Positions 13,063 through 20,482 of a stretch of DNA of 21,245 nt are shown here, piece after piece (the stretch's first letter is position 1; every line of letters begins with the position of its first letter). The stretch covers positions 3,619-24,863 of the forward strand of contig DEHV01000027.1 in the NCBI GenBank assembly GCA_002352105.1, in the 5' to 3' direction. The position numbers were made by a program, and so were the translations under genes. Source of the DNA: Chitinophagaceae bacterium UBA2791 (GTDB lineage: Bacteria; Bacteroidota; Bacteroidia; Chitinophagales; Chitinophagaceae). The notes beneath the pieces were generated by a model, which saw only the letters and a program-made list of their open reading frames with translations, did not search any database and was not told the origin of the DNA.

Positions 13063-16000
13063 ATGAGAGCGCTTGTCAGCATTTTTACTGTTTTACTCAT
13101 CGCTATATCCGTTTACCAGCTTTCTTTCACCTGGTTCGTGAACAAACATGAAAAGGCTATGAAGGAAGTGGCAACGCAACAGGTAAAGCGCGCTTTTTCC
13201 GATCCCGCCCAGAAATACCCGGGCAACGCGGAGCTTCAATCCCTCTACCAGGACACCATTGACCATTACTACCAGGAAAGACTGGAAAAAATCCTTGACA
13301 GCACAAACGACCAGACCATCACCTGGTGGGGACAATCTTACCAGAAGGCCAAAGAGAATGAATTGTTGCTGGGCCTTGACCTACAGGGAGGTATCAACGT
13401 AACGCTCGACGTTGCCCTGGACGGGCTGATCAAAGGACTGGCCAACAATCCCAAGGACGCCTCGCTGCTGAAGGCCATTGAAGAGGCCCAGACGCGCAAG
13501 CTCAACAGCGACCAGAACTTTATCGATCTTTTCGCCGCTTCTTTCAAATCGCAGAATCCGACGATCAGACTGGCCCCCCTGTTTGCCAATACCAATAAGA
13601 ATAAATTAAGCATCAACGCTTCCGACGACCAGGTAGTATCCTATATCCGGGAGCAGGCCAACGCGGCAATGCAGCAGACCTACCAGGTATTGACAAGGCG
13701 TATCGACAAGTTCGGCGTGGCGCAGCCCAATATCAGCCTCGATCAGAACAAAGGGATCATCACCGTAGAGCTGGCCGGCGCTACCAACCCCGAAAGGATC
13801 AGAAAATATTTACAATCTACCGCCAACCTGCAGTTCTTTGAGGTATATACCCTCAACGACCAGGTCATGATCGCCGCTATCCAGAATGCCGACAGGGCAT
13901 TGGGCACTGCGCTGTATGGCTCTAAGGGAACCCTGACGCCCGCAGCAACCGATTCGGCAACGCTCGCCGCAGGCGACAGCGCCACCGCTGCGTTGTCTGA
14001 CAGCGCGATCAGGGCCAGCCAGGCCAACCCCTTATTCAGGGTATTAATGCCCGCCCAGCCTTACCAGGACGCTGCGGGCAGACAGAGTTTCGGCTCTTCC
14101 ATTGGCCGTTCGCTGATCAGCGATACCGCTAAAGTGAATTCCTATCTCCGGATACCGGCAGTCGCCGCCAATTTCCCCGCCAATGCCAAGTTCTTATGGG
14201 GAAAACAGGAAAGGGACGCTAACGGCAAGATGTTGAACTTCCTCGACCTGTACGCCATCCAGACCATTCCCGGGAAAGAAGGCGCCTTGCTGGAAGGCTC
14301 TGCAATAGAAAGCGCCGATCAAAGCTTTGACCCTATCACCAATGATGTGCTGGTAAACATGAGCATGAATACCGCCGGCGCGCGCGTATGGGCGCAGATG
14401 ACCGAAAGATCGGCAAAAGATAACCGGCCCATCGCCATCGTATTGGATGACATTGTTTACTCAGCCCCGGTTGCCAGCGAAAAGATCGAGGGAGGAAACT
14501 CCAGGATCACCATGGGCAGAGGAGCCAGGAACAACACCCAATTAGTGGTTGAAGAAGCGCAGGACCTTGCCAATATCCTTAAAGCCGGTAAGCTCGAGGC
14601 GCCGGCCAGGATCGTGCAGGACCAGGTCGTTGGCCCTACCCTGGGTCAGGATGCGGTGAACGGAGGTATGCTTTCCTTCTCCATCTCTTTTCTGGTCATT
14701 TTTATCCTGATGCTGGTCTATTATAATACCGGCGGCATAGTAGCCAATATAGCTCTTATCCTGAACCTGCTGTTCACCATAGGCGTACTCAGCGCATTGA
14801 AGGCAACGCTCACCGCGCCCGGTATTGCCGGTCTGGTACTGACCATCGGTATGGCCGTGGATACAAATGTGATCATCTTCGAACGCATCAAGGATGAACT
14901 GAACCGGGGCAGCAGCCATGCCCAGGCAGTGAAACTGGGTTACCACCGATCCCTCCCGCCGGTACTGGACGGGCATATTACCAGTTTAATGACAGCCATC
15001 ATCCTGGCGATCTATGGACTCGGGCCTGTATTGGGTTTTGCGACCACCCAGATCATCGGTATCCTCCTGTCGCTGTTCTGTGGCATCCTGGTTTCCAGGC
15101 TAGTCACAGAATTCTACATGAACAAAGACCGTCATTTTAATTATTTTACAAAGGTTTCCAGGCGCGTGTTCAGGAACGCCAATTATAATTTTATCAAGTA
15201 TCGCAAATACGCTTACGTCATTTCGGCGGTCATTTTTGTCCTGGGCGTAGGCACTTTCTTTAACGGATTCAAAGAGGGCGTGGAATTCAGCGGCGGACGG
15301 AGCTTTGTCGTGAAATTCGATAGCCCGCAGAAATCCGAGGAGATCCGCGAAGCGCTGGAAAAGGTATTTGACGAATCGCCGATCGTAAAAACATACGGCC
15401 CCAATGGCGACCAGTTCGATATCACCACAGATTATCTTATCCATCAGGAAGGCCAGGCAGCCGACTCGATCGTGTTGAATGCCTTATATGCAGGATTAAA
15501 GCCCCTGCTTCCCGCGACGGTTACACAGGAACAATTCACCCAGGGAAATAAATACATTCAGGGAACCAAACGCGTTGACGCCACTATTTCCGACGACCTC
15601 AAGAGCGGGGCCAAATGGGCTACTTTCTGGTCGGTGCTGTGCGTTACCATTTATATCTTCCTCCGTTTCCGCGACTGGAGATACTCGATCGGAACGCTTG
15701 TGGCATTGATGCACGACGTATTGGTCACCCTTATCGTGTTCTCCTACTTCAAGAACATTGTACCCTTCCCGCTGGAAATAGACCAGCATTTTATTGCGGC
15801 CATCCTGACGGTGATCGGCTTCTCGATGAACGATACCGTGGTCGTATACGACCGTATCAGGGAGTACAGTCACACGATGCGAAATGCCACCAAGGCGCAG
15901 ATCATCAACAGGGCCATCAACGATACGCTGAGCAGGACCATCATGACCTCTTTAACGGTATTCCTGACCATCCTGATCCTGTTCCTGGTCGGCGGTGAAG

Positions 16001-16182
16001 TCACCAAGGGATTTGCGTTTGCCATGCTGATCGGCGTAATAACCGGCTGTTACTCTTCTATATTCGTTGCCGCCCCGATCCTGGTGGATTTCAGAAAGAA
16101 CCGCGAGTTGGGCGATTCGGTAAGCGTACCGGCCGCTGCGGCCGGCAAGCCGCAACCAGCGTTGACCAAACAGAACGTTTAA
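13063..16182 (+). CDS. secDF: Fused protein translocase subunits SecD-SecF
   Basis: SecDF uses the proton-motive force to pull preproteins across the inner membrane after SecYEG/SecA. The 1039 residues contain a SecD half and a SecF half in one chain, the usual Bacteroidota arrangement. SecD half: TM1 (about 7-25), LLGLDLQGGINVTLDV (102-117), a large periplasmic region, VVGPTLGQDAVNGG (522-535), and the TM4 proton-relay segment GLVLTIGMAVDTNVIIFERI with Asp600. SecF half: TM near 716-734, KEGVEFSGGRSFVVKF (737-752), and the second relay segment VIGFSMNDTVVVYDRIRE (917-934). Twelve membrane spans are expected. Residues 294-315 are a low-complexity linker with three DSA units. The C-terminal tail is Ala/Pro-rich. 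The start is ATG 13063. yajC lies about 2 kb upstream in another unit. Confidence 0.98.
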   Translation: MRALVSIFTVLLIAISVYQLSFTWFVNKHEKAMKEVATQQVKRAFSDPAQKYPGNAELQSLYQDTIDHYYQERLEKILDSTNDQTITWWGQSYQKAKENELLLGLDLQGGINVTLDVALDGLIKGLANNPKDASLLKAIEEAQTRKLNSDQNFIDLFAASFKSQNPTIRLAPLFANTNKNKLSINASDDQVVSYIREQANAAMQQTYQVLTRRIDKFGVAQPNISLDQNKGIITVELAGATNPERIRKYLQSTANLQFFEVYTLNDQVMIAAIQNADRALGTALYGSKGTLTPAATDSATLAAGDSATAALSDSAIRASQANPLFRVLMPAQPYQDAAGRQSFGSSIGRSLISDTAKVNSYLRIPAVAANFPANAKFLWGKQERDANGKMLNFLDLYAIQTIPGKEGALLEGSAIESADQSFDPITNDVLVNMSMNTAGARVWAQMTERSAKDNRPIAIVLDDIVYSAPVASEKIEGGNSRITMGRGARNNTQLVVEEAQDLANILKAGKLEAPARIVQDQVVGPTLGQDAVNGGMLSFSISFLVIFILMLVYYNTGGIVANIALILNLLFTIGVLSALKATLTAPGIAGLVLTIGMAVDTNVIIFERIKDELNRGSSHAQAVKLGYHRSLPPVLDGHITSLMTAIILAIYGLGPVLGFATTQIIGILLSLFCGILVSRLVTEFYMNKDRHFNYFTKVSRRVFRNANYNFIKYRKYAYVISAVIFVLGVGTFFNGFKEGVEFSGGRSFVVKFDSPQKSEEIREALEKVFDESPIVKTYGPNGDQFDITTDYLIHQEGQAADSIVLNALYAGLKPLLPATVTQEQFTQGNKYIQGTKRVDATISDDLKSGAKWATFWSVLCVTIYIFLRFRDWRYSIGTLVALMHDVLVTLIVFSYFKNIVPFPLEIDQHFIAAILTVIGFSMNDTVVVYDRIREYSHTMRNATKAQIINRAINDTLSRTIMTSLTVFLTILILFLVGGEVTKGFAFAMLIGVITGCYSSIFVAAPILVDFRKNRELGDSVSVPAAAAGKPQPALTKQNV

Positions 16183-16221
16183 CTAATCTTTTCCAGGCAG
16201 AATATCTGCCGTAATAAACAG

Positions 16222-16254
16222 AGGGCGTATTTCAATCGGGATACGCCCTTTTTT
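16222..16254 (+). terminator. Intrinsic terminator of secDF
   Basis: A perfect 9-bp stem, AGGGCGTAT (16222-16230) with ATACGCCCT (16241-16249), closes a 10-nt loop and is followed by six T (16249-16254). It lies 39 bp after the secDF stop and separates it from the permease gene. Confidence 0.9.
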
Positions 16255-16270
16255 ATTGCTATCCTCTCTC

Positions 16271-16286
16271 TTTGTACCTTTACAAA
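16271..16286 (+). promoter_or_regulatory. Inverted repeat with a weak -7 box before the permease gene
   Basis: TTTGTA (16271-16276) and TACAAA (16281-16286) form a perfect 6-bp inverted repeat around CCTT. It contains TACCTTTA (16275-16282), one mismatch from TAnnTTTG. If used, transcription would begin almost at ATG 16290, giving a nearly leaderless mRNA. It could equally be an operator. Confidence 0.3.
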
Positions 16287-16289
16287 GCC

Positions 16290-17540
16290 ATGCTGAAGTT
16301 TATCTCCATCTTATTGAGCAGTATGAAAATGGCCCTGCAGGAATTCAGGTCGAACAAGCTCCGCACCTTTCTTTCCCTGTTTGGCGTTACCATCGGCATA
16401 TTTTGCATCATCAGCGTGCTTTCGACCGTAGGCAGCCTTGAACAGGCGATCCAGAGCGATATCAAGTCGCTCGGCAGCAATACCGTGTATATCGACAAAT
16501 GGGAATATGCCGGGGGACAGGATTATCCCTGGTGGAAATATGTTAACCGGCCAGCGCCCAGTTCTTCTGAAATGGAGCCGCTCAGGCTAAAAGTTCCTGC
16601 TATACAGCATATCGCTTTCGAGATGGATTTCCAGGACAATGTCGAGTTTAAAGACGACCGGCTTACGAATGTGATGTATTATGGGGTGTCAAGGGAGTTT
16701 TTCGATATTCAGCCATTGGATATTGAACTAGGCAGAACGCTTCAACTCTCGGATCATGACCAGTCTACCAATGCCGTGCTCATCGGGCATACCGTTGCGG
16801 AGCAGTTGTTCGGGAAACCGGAAAATGCCATCGGCGCCCAACTGGATCTGAAAGGCGGAAAGATCGGGAACATCGTAGGGCTGATCAAAAAGCAGGGAAA
16901 GAGCATTATGGAGATATGGCAATTTGACAATTCCATCATCGTGACCAGCGGTTTTTTAAACCAGATGGCGGAAGAAAAAAAAGCCAGTCCCAAGATCATT
17001 GTACAAGGCAGGCCGGATGTATCAATGGAGATGCTGCGCGATGAACTGACCGGCGCCATGCGGTCGTTAAGAAAGCTAAAGCCCACGCAGGCCGATAATT
17101 TCACGCTGAATGATATCGATGCATTCAGCGCTTTTGCCAGCGCCATCTTCACCAATGTAAATATCGGCGGATGGGCCATTGCTTCCTTATCGCTTATCGT
17201 AGGCATGTTTGGCGTCGCCAATATCATGTTTGTCACCGTCAGGGAAAGAACCTCGCAGATAGGACTTAAAAAAGCCGTCGGCGCCAAACGGTTTACCATC
17301 CTGACAGAATTCCTGCTCGAGTCCGCGGCGCTGTGTATCATAGGCGGATTGATAGGCCTTTTGCTGGTGTTCATCCTCGCTCAGCTATTATCAGGGGTCG
17401 GCGGTTTCCCGATCATCGTGTCGCCCGGCGTCGTATTGCTGGCGTTTGGCATCTGCATCGTCGTGGGCATACTCGCGGGCATTGTTCCCGCATCCATCGC
17501 TGCAAAAATGGACCCGGTAACGGCGATGCGATCGAAATAA
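16290..17540 (+). CDS. ABC transporter permease, MacB/FtsX type
   Basis: This 416-residue inner-membrane protein has the MacB layout. A cytosolic amphipathic start (MALQEFRSNKLRTFLS) precedes TM1 (28-48, with FGVTIGIFCIISVLSTVG). A periplasmic MacB-type core domain covers about 49-290. Three more membrane spans follow at about 292-316, 341-367 and 379-402. The FtsX coupling segment RERTSQIGLKKAVGAKR (318-334) lies between TM2 and TM3, and the end is DPVTAMRSK, as in LolC/MacB-type permeases. Such proteins work with a LolD/MacB-type ATPase in lipoprotein release, efflux or envelope signalling; the substrate here is unknown. No ATPase gene is in the window, so the partner must be encoded elsewhere. 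The start is ATG 16290; an in-frame TTG six codons earlier lies within the inverted repeat at 16271-16286 and is not preferred. Confidence 0.88.
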   Translation: MLKFISILLSSMKMALQEFRSNKLRTFLSLFGVTIGIFCIISVLSTVGSLEQAIQSDIKSLGSNTVYIDKWEYAGGQDYPWWKYVNRPAPSSSEMEPLRLKVPAIQHIAFEMDFQDNVEFKDDRLTNVMYYGVSREFFDIQPLDIELGRTLQLSDHDQSTNAVLIGHTVAEQLFGKPENAIGAQLDLKGGKIGNIVGLIKKQGKSIMEIWQFDNSIIVTSGFLNQMAEEKKASPKIIVQGRPDVSMEMLRDELTGAMRSLRKLKPTQADNFTLNDIDAFSAFASAIFTNVNIGGWAIASLSLIVGMFGVANIMFVTVRERTSQIGLKKAVGAKRFTILTEFLLESAALCIIGGLIGLLLVFILAQLLSGVGGFPIIVSPGVVLLAFGICIVVGILAGIVPASIAAKMDPVTAMRSK

Positions 17541-17551
17541 CGGGTCTTCCT

Positions 17552-17559
17552 TAACTTTG
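17552..17559 (+). promoter_or_regulatory. -7 box before tsaD
   Basis: TAACTTTG is a perfect TAnnTTTG between the permease stop (17540) and the TTG start of tsaD (17574). No -33 TTTG is visible. Transcription would begin near 17565, leaving a leader of about 9 nt. Confidence 0.45.
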
Positions 17560-17573
17560 CCGAAACCTTTTAT

Positions 17574-18578
17574 TTGAGCATTACTCTTCTTGCAATAGAA
17601 TCTTCCTGCGATGAAACGGCGGCTGCGGTATGCCGCGACGGCTCCATTCTTTCGAATATTGTTGCCAGTCAATCTGTACATGAAAAATACGGGGGCGTTG
17701 TTCCCGAACTGGCTTCCCGGGCGCATATACAACATATTGTTCCGGTAGTAGACGAAGCCCTTAAAAAAGCTTCCTGCGGCCCGGATAAGCTTGACGCGAT
17801 TGCCGTTACCAAGGCGCCGGGATTGATCGGTTCCCTGCTGATCGGCAGCCAGTTCGCCAAATCCCTAAGCCTGGCGCTGGATATTCCGCTGATCGGCGTA
17901 CACCATATGCAGGCGCATGTGCTGGCAAATCTCATTGATGAGCCGCGCCCCGAATTTCCCTTCCTGTGCCTCACGGTCAGCGGCGGACATACGCAGATCG
18001 TGTTATGCGAATCGGCGACGAAAATGCAGGTCATCGGCGAAACTATTGACGACGCCGCCGGAGAAGCTTTTGACAAATCCGCCAAGCTCCTAGGCCTGCC
18101 TTATCCCGGCGGACCCCTGATCGATAAATATGCGCAGGGGGGCAATCCCAAACGGTTTCCCTTCCCGGAACCGCAGATCCCCTCTTTGGATTTCAGTTTC
18201 AGCGGCCTTAAAACATCCATTCTGTATTTTATCCGGGACGAAGAATCCCGAGATGCGGATTTTATCAAAAACAACCTGGCGGATATCTGCGCCTCCATTC
18301 AGCAGCGCATCATTTCGATATTACTCGTCAAGCTGCGCAAAGCGGCGATACAAACCGGCGTGCGCGATATCTGTATTGCCGGAGGCGTTTCCGCCAACAG
18401 CGGTCTACGGAAGGCCTTAGAAGAAATGGGAAAAAAGGAAGGATGGAATACCTATATACCGGCCTTTGAATACTGTACCGATAATGCTGCGATGATCGCG
18501 ATCGCGGGTTATCATCAATTCCTTGCCGGTAAAAGCGATTCCCTGGATATGCGGGTGAGCGCCCGGGCCGAATGGTAG
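17574..18578 (+). CDS. tsaD: tRNA threonylcarbamoyladenosine (t6A37) transferase TsaD
   Basis: TsaD, with TsaB and TsaE, transfers the threonylcarbamoyl group to A37 of ANN-decoding tRNAs; it belongs to the Kae1/Gcp ASKHA family. The 334 residues are normal. Visible motifs are LLAIESSCDETAAAV (5-19), VPELASRAHI, the metal-binding HxxxH in VHHMQAHVLANL (His111 and His115), and the ATP-binding VSGGHTQIVL (135-144). These are followed by GEAFDKSAKLLGLPYPGGP, DFSFSGLKTS, the IAGGVSANSGLR segment and CTDNAAMIA. The start is TTG 17574: the permease stop is in frame 33 bp upstream, no ATG lies between, and the first internal Met is at residue 112. TsaB and TsaE are not in the window. Confidence 0.97.
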   Translation: MSITLLAIESSCDETAAAVCRDGSILSNIVASQSVHEKYGGVVPELASRAHIQHIVPVVDEALKKASCGPDKLDAIAVTKAPGLIGSLLIGSQFAKSLSLALDIPLIGVHHMQAHVLANLIDEPRPEFPFLCLTVSGGHTQIVLCESATKMQVIGETIDDAAGEAFDKSAKLLGLPYPGGPLIDKYAQGGNPKRFPFPEPQIPSLDFSFSGLKTSILYFIRDEESRDADFIKNNLADICASIQQRIISILLVKLRKAAIQTGVRDICIAGGVSANSGLRKALEEMGKKEGWNTYIPAFEYCTDNAAMIAIAGYHQFLAGKSDSLDMRVSARAEW

Positions 18579-18675
18579 GACCTATGCGAGGTTCACGCCT
18601 GACGCTTGCGAGCGGGATAAGCGATTGGGCATTATCGTGGGAGACTTAGGGAGATATGCTTGAAATAGCGCTGAT

Positions 18676-19797
18676 ATGGCCAACAATTATTTTCAATTCA
18701 AACAATTCATTATAGAGCACGACCGGTGCGCGATGAAGGTCTGCACCGACGCCTGTATCTTCGGCGCCTGGTTTGCCGGGCAGATGGATGGCGTTCGTTC
18801 CATCCTGGATATTGGCAGCGGCAGCGGTCTGCTGATGTTAATGCTTGCACAGCGATCAAATGCAGTTATACAAGGTATCGAGATGGACCCGGGCGCATTT
18901 GAACAGTCCATAGAAAACATCCGTCGAAGCGGGTTCGCTGGCAGGCCTCTTTCAAAGGAAAAAGATGCGGATATCCACAAACGAAAAACAACAGCGCCTC
19001 ACGGTAATACCGATCGCGTCGCTACTTCTCTCTCCGATGGATATGCGCATCTCCCTGACAAGCATACGCAAACCCATACCCCCAACGGGCAAGCCGCCAA
19101 GCAGGACAGCCTCCCACCTACTCCGGAAAAAGCTTTTTCCGCGGAGCCTTCGGAAAGGCTCTCCGTCTTTCATGGCGATGCACGCCATTATGCCTTCCCG
19201 GGGCAATATGATTTTATCATCAGCAACCCTCCTTTTTATGAATATGATCTGCAGTCGTCGTCGAACGCTAAAAATGCAGCCAAACACAGTACGGCGCTGG
19301 ACTTCAGGGAACTGCTGACCATCATTGACAACAATTTGTCCGCCGCGGGAACCTTCGGCGTTTTGTTGCCCTTTCATCGATGGGAAAGATTCGATCAGTT
19401 GGCCTCCAAGACAGGTTTTAAGCCGATCAGCAGGCTATTTGTAAGGCAATCTCCGAATCATGATTATTTCCGAGCCATTTTACATTACGACAGAAAACGC
19501 CCGGCCAAAGACAGGTTGGACAATTCCGATGATTTAACCGAACCGAGGAATGAGCATCCAGCTGTTTTTAAGCTACTGCGGGATATGCCAGGATTCTCAG
19601 CGTCTAACGATGTTGCCGGGGAGGATATTATTGCTTCGCAAAGAAAATCTCAGCCGGGATACCCTGCCCATGCCGGGAATGAACATTCCCATCAGGCGCC
19701 TGCCGCGCCACAGTATGGGTTAACCATTAGGGAAGCAGAAGCCCTCTACAGCCCGGCCTTTATCGCATTGCTGAAAGATTATTACCTGCATCTTTAA
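18676..19797 (+). CDS. TrmN6-like tRNA1(Val) (adenine37-N6)-methyltransferase with two inserts
   Basis: The protein matches E. coli TrmN6 (YfiC), which methylates A37 of tRNA-Val. The opening YFQFKQFIIEHDRCAMKVCT (5-24), the SAM motif I LDIGSGSGLLMLMLAQR (44-60), the catalytic NPPF (184-187, in FIISNPPFYEYD) and LLPFHRWERF all follow that family. It is 373 residues long, against about 240. Two hydrophilic, low-complexity segments account for the excess: residues 89-159 (nt 18940-19152), between motif I and the strand before NPPF, and residues 273-346 (nt 19492-19713), before the conserved tail YGLTIREAEALYSPAF. Removing both leaves about 228 residues. The frame is intact across both, so the gene is probably functional. 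The start is ATG 18676, 97 bp after tsaD. Other N6-adenine methyltransferases share NPPF, so the exact tRNA target is an inference. Confidence 0.85.
   Translation: MANNYFQFKQFIIEHDRCAMKVCTDACIFGAWFAGQMDGVRSILDIGSGSGLLMLMLAQRSNAVIQGIEMDPGAFEQSIENIRRSGFAGRPLSKEKDADIHKRKTTAPHGNTDRVATSLSDGYAHLPDKHTQTHTPNGQAAKQDSLPPTPEKAFSAEPSERLSVFHGDARHYAFPGQYDFIISNPPFYEYDLQSSSNAKNAAKHSTALDFRELLTIIDNNLSAAGTFGVLLPFHRWERFDQLASKTGFKPISRLFVRQSPNHDYFRAILHYDRKRPAKDRLDNSDDLTEPRNEHPAVFKLLRDMPGFSASNDVAGEDIIASQRKSQPGYPAHAGNEHSHQAPAAPQYGLTIREAEALYSPAFIALLKDYYLHL
19124..19161 (+). repeat. Perfect palindrome and hairpin inside TrmN6 insert 1
   Basis: CGGAAAAAGCTTTTTCCG (19124-19141) is a perfect 18-bp palindrome. Two bases later GAGCCTT (19144-19150) and AAGGCTC (19155-19161) form a perfect 7-bp stem around CGGA. 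Both lie in the coding sequence at the 3' end of the first insert, right where the conserved fold resumes. Confidence 0.6.
19675..19690 (+). repeat. Short inverted repeat inside TrmN6 insert 2
   Basis: GGGAAT (19675-19680) and ATTCCC (19685-19690) form a perfect 6-bp inverted repeat around GAAC, near the 3' end of the second insert. Confidence 0.45.
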
Positions 19798-20187
19798 ATT
19801 ACCGTATTGAATTCCGGTTTTTAGTATTTCCCAAACCTTTTTATAGCTCATAGGCTTTTCGCATAAGTCAATACATGAATAAATGAAAAGCGTACTTTCA
19901 GACGTCGGGTTTCAGCCTTAACGCTTTATGAGACCGGAGATAAGAACTCGAGACAAGTCGCAACTGTCAAACCCGCCATTATCTTGTATCTTTGTATACA
20001 AGGAAACCTTCAAAAAACCGAAAGACTGTATGCGGTTTCTGGCCCGATTACCTGTCAAAGCTTCCTGTCAGTCCTTATTAAAATGATGCATATGCGGTGG
20101 ATTTTGAAAATACTGAAGAGCCTGTTCGTCCGGAAAAAGAGTTGTTGCGACTAAACGTTCAGGATATTAAAAATATGTCCTGCTCAT
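19798..20187. other. Largely non-coding gap before tRNA-Leu
   Basis: No convincing gene lies here. A plus-strand frame from 20097 runs straight through tRNA-Leu and is not credible. Just after TrmN6 there is only a weak hairpin (ACCG...CGGT at about 19801-19818) followed by TTTTTAG, so termination there is doubtful. AAGCGT / ACGCTT form a 6-bp inverted repeat around 19885-19927. The one promoter-like element is at 19983-20002. The purpose of the remaining sequence is unknown. Confidence 0.5.
19983..20002 (+). promoter_or_regulatory. Orphan -7 box inside an inverted repeat
   Basis: CTTGTAT (19983-19989) and ATACAAG (19996-20002) form a perfect 7-bp inverted repeat around CTTTGT. It contains a perfect -7 box TATCTTTG (19987-19994) but no -33 TTTG. 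No gene starts downstream before the tRNA, so this could start an unannotated small RNA, be a distal tRNA promoter or be a regulator site. Confidence 0.35.
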
Positions 20188-20219
20188 TTTGGACGAAAGA
20201 ACGCTATTGCGTAATATTG
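20188..20219 (+). promoter_or_regulatory. Promoter of tRNA-Leu
   Basis: A perfect -33 TTTG (20188-20191), an exact 20-nt spacer and the -7 TAATATTG (20212-20219, one mismatch). Transcription would begin about 5-7 nt before the mature tRNA end at 20233. Confidence 0.65.
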
Positions 20220-20232
20220 CCTCCCATTACAT

Positions 20233-20316
20233 GCCCAGATGGCGGAACTGGTAGACGCGTCAGACTCAAAATCTGGTTTCAGCAATGGAGTGCAGGTTCG
20301 ATTCCTGTTCTGGGCA
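20233..20316 (+). tRNA. tRNA-Leu, anticodon CAA
   Basis: The acceptor stem GCCCAGA (20233-20239) pairs perfectly with TCTGGGC (20309-20315), with discriminator A20316. A D arm with the GGTAGAC loop follows. The anticodon stem TCAGA/TCTGG closes the loop CTCAAAA, giving anticodon CAA, which reads UUG. A long class II variable arm of about 15 nt, and a T arm GCAGG-TTCGATT-CCTGT, complete a standard tRNA-Leu. CCA is not encoded (the next bases are CTTG), as is common in Bacteroidota. It has its own promoter and terminator. Its 3' end is the apparent boundary of a more AT-rich region. Confidence 0.97.
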
Positions 20317-20336
20317 CTTGAAAATCAAGTAGTTAG

Positions 20337-20362
20337 AAAGGTTCACACTCGTGAGCCTTTTT
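20337..20362 (+). terminator. Intrinsic terminator after tRNA-Leu
   Basis: AAAGGTTCAC (20337-20346) pairs with GTGAGCCTTT (20351-20360), a 10-bp stem with one G-T pair and an ACTC loop, followed by T's to 20362. It starts 20 bp after the tRNA. Confidence 0.75.
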
Positions 20363-20372
20363 AATTTTCTAA

Positions 20373-20394
20373 AATTTGCAAACAATTTGCAAAC
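20373..20394 (+). repeat. Tandem 11-bp repeat beside tRNA-Leu
   Basis: AATTTGCAAAC occurs twice in direct tandem (20373-20383 and 20384-20394). The junction word GCAAACAATTT recurs at 20428-20438. Short direct repeats beside the 3' end of a tRNA gene are what integrase arm-binding sites at an attachment site can look like; no integrase gene is visible to confirm it. Confidence 0.55.
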
Positions 20395-20482
20395 AGACTT
20401 AAAAACTCGCTCTAATTGAGATTTTCCGCAAACAATTTCAGGGAAGTGAAAGAACTTATCGTTGTGTAATAGCAACTACACA

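Noticed and set aside
20097..20321. A 74-residue plus-strand frame ending past tRNA-Leu
   Set aside because: It reads straight through the tRNA gene, its promoter and part of its leader, so coding is not credible.
20463..20482. A terminator after the nucleotidyltransferase gene
   Set aside because: There is a perfect 6-bp inverted repeat (TGTGTA / TACACA) next to the stop codon, but no T run follows on the minus strand, so it is not counted as a terminator.
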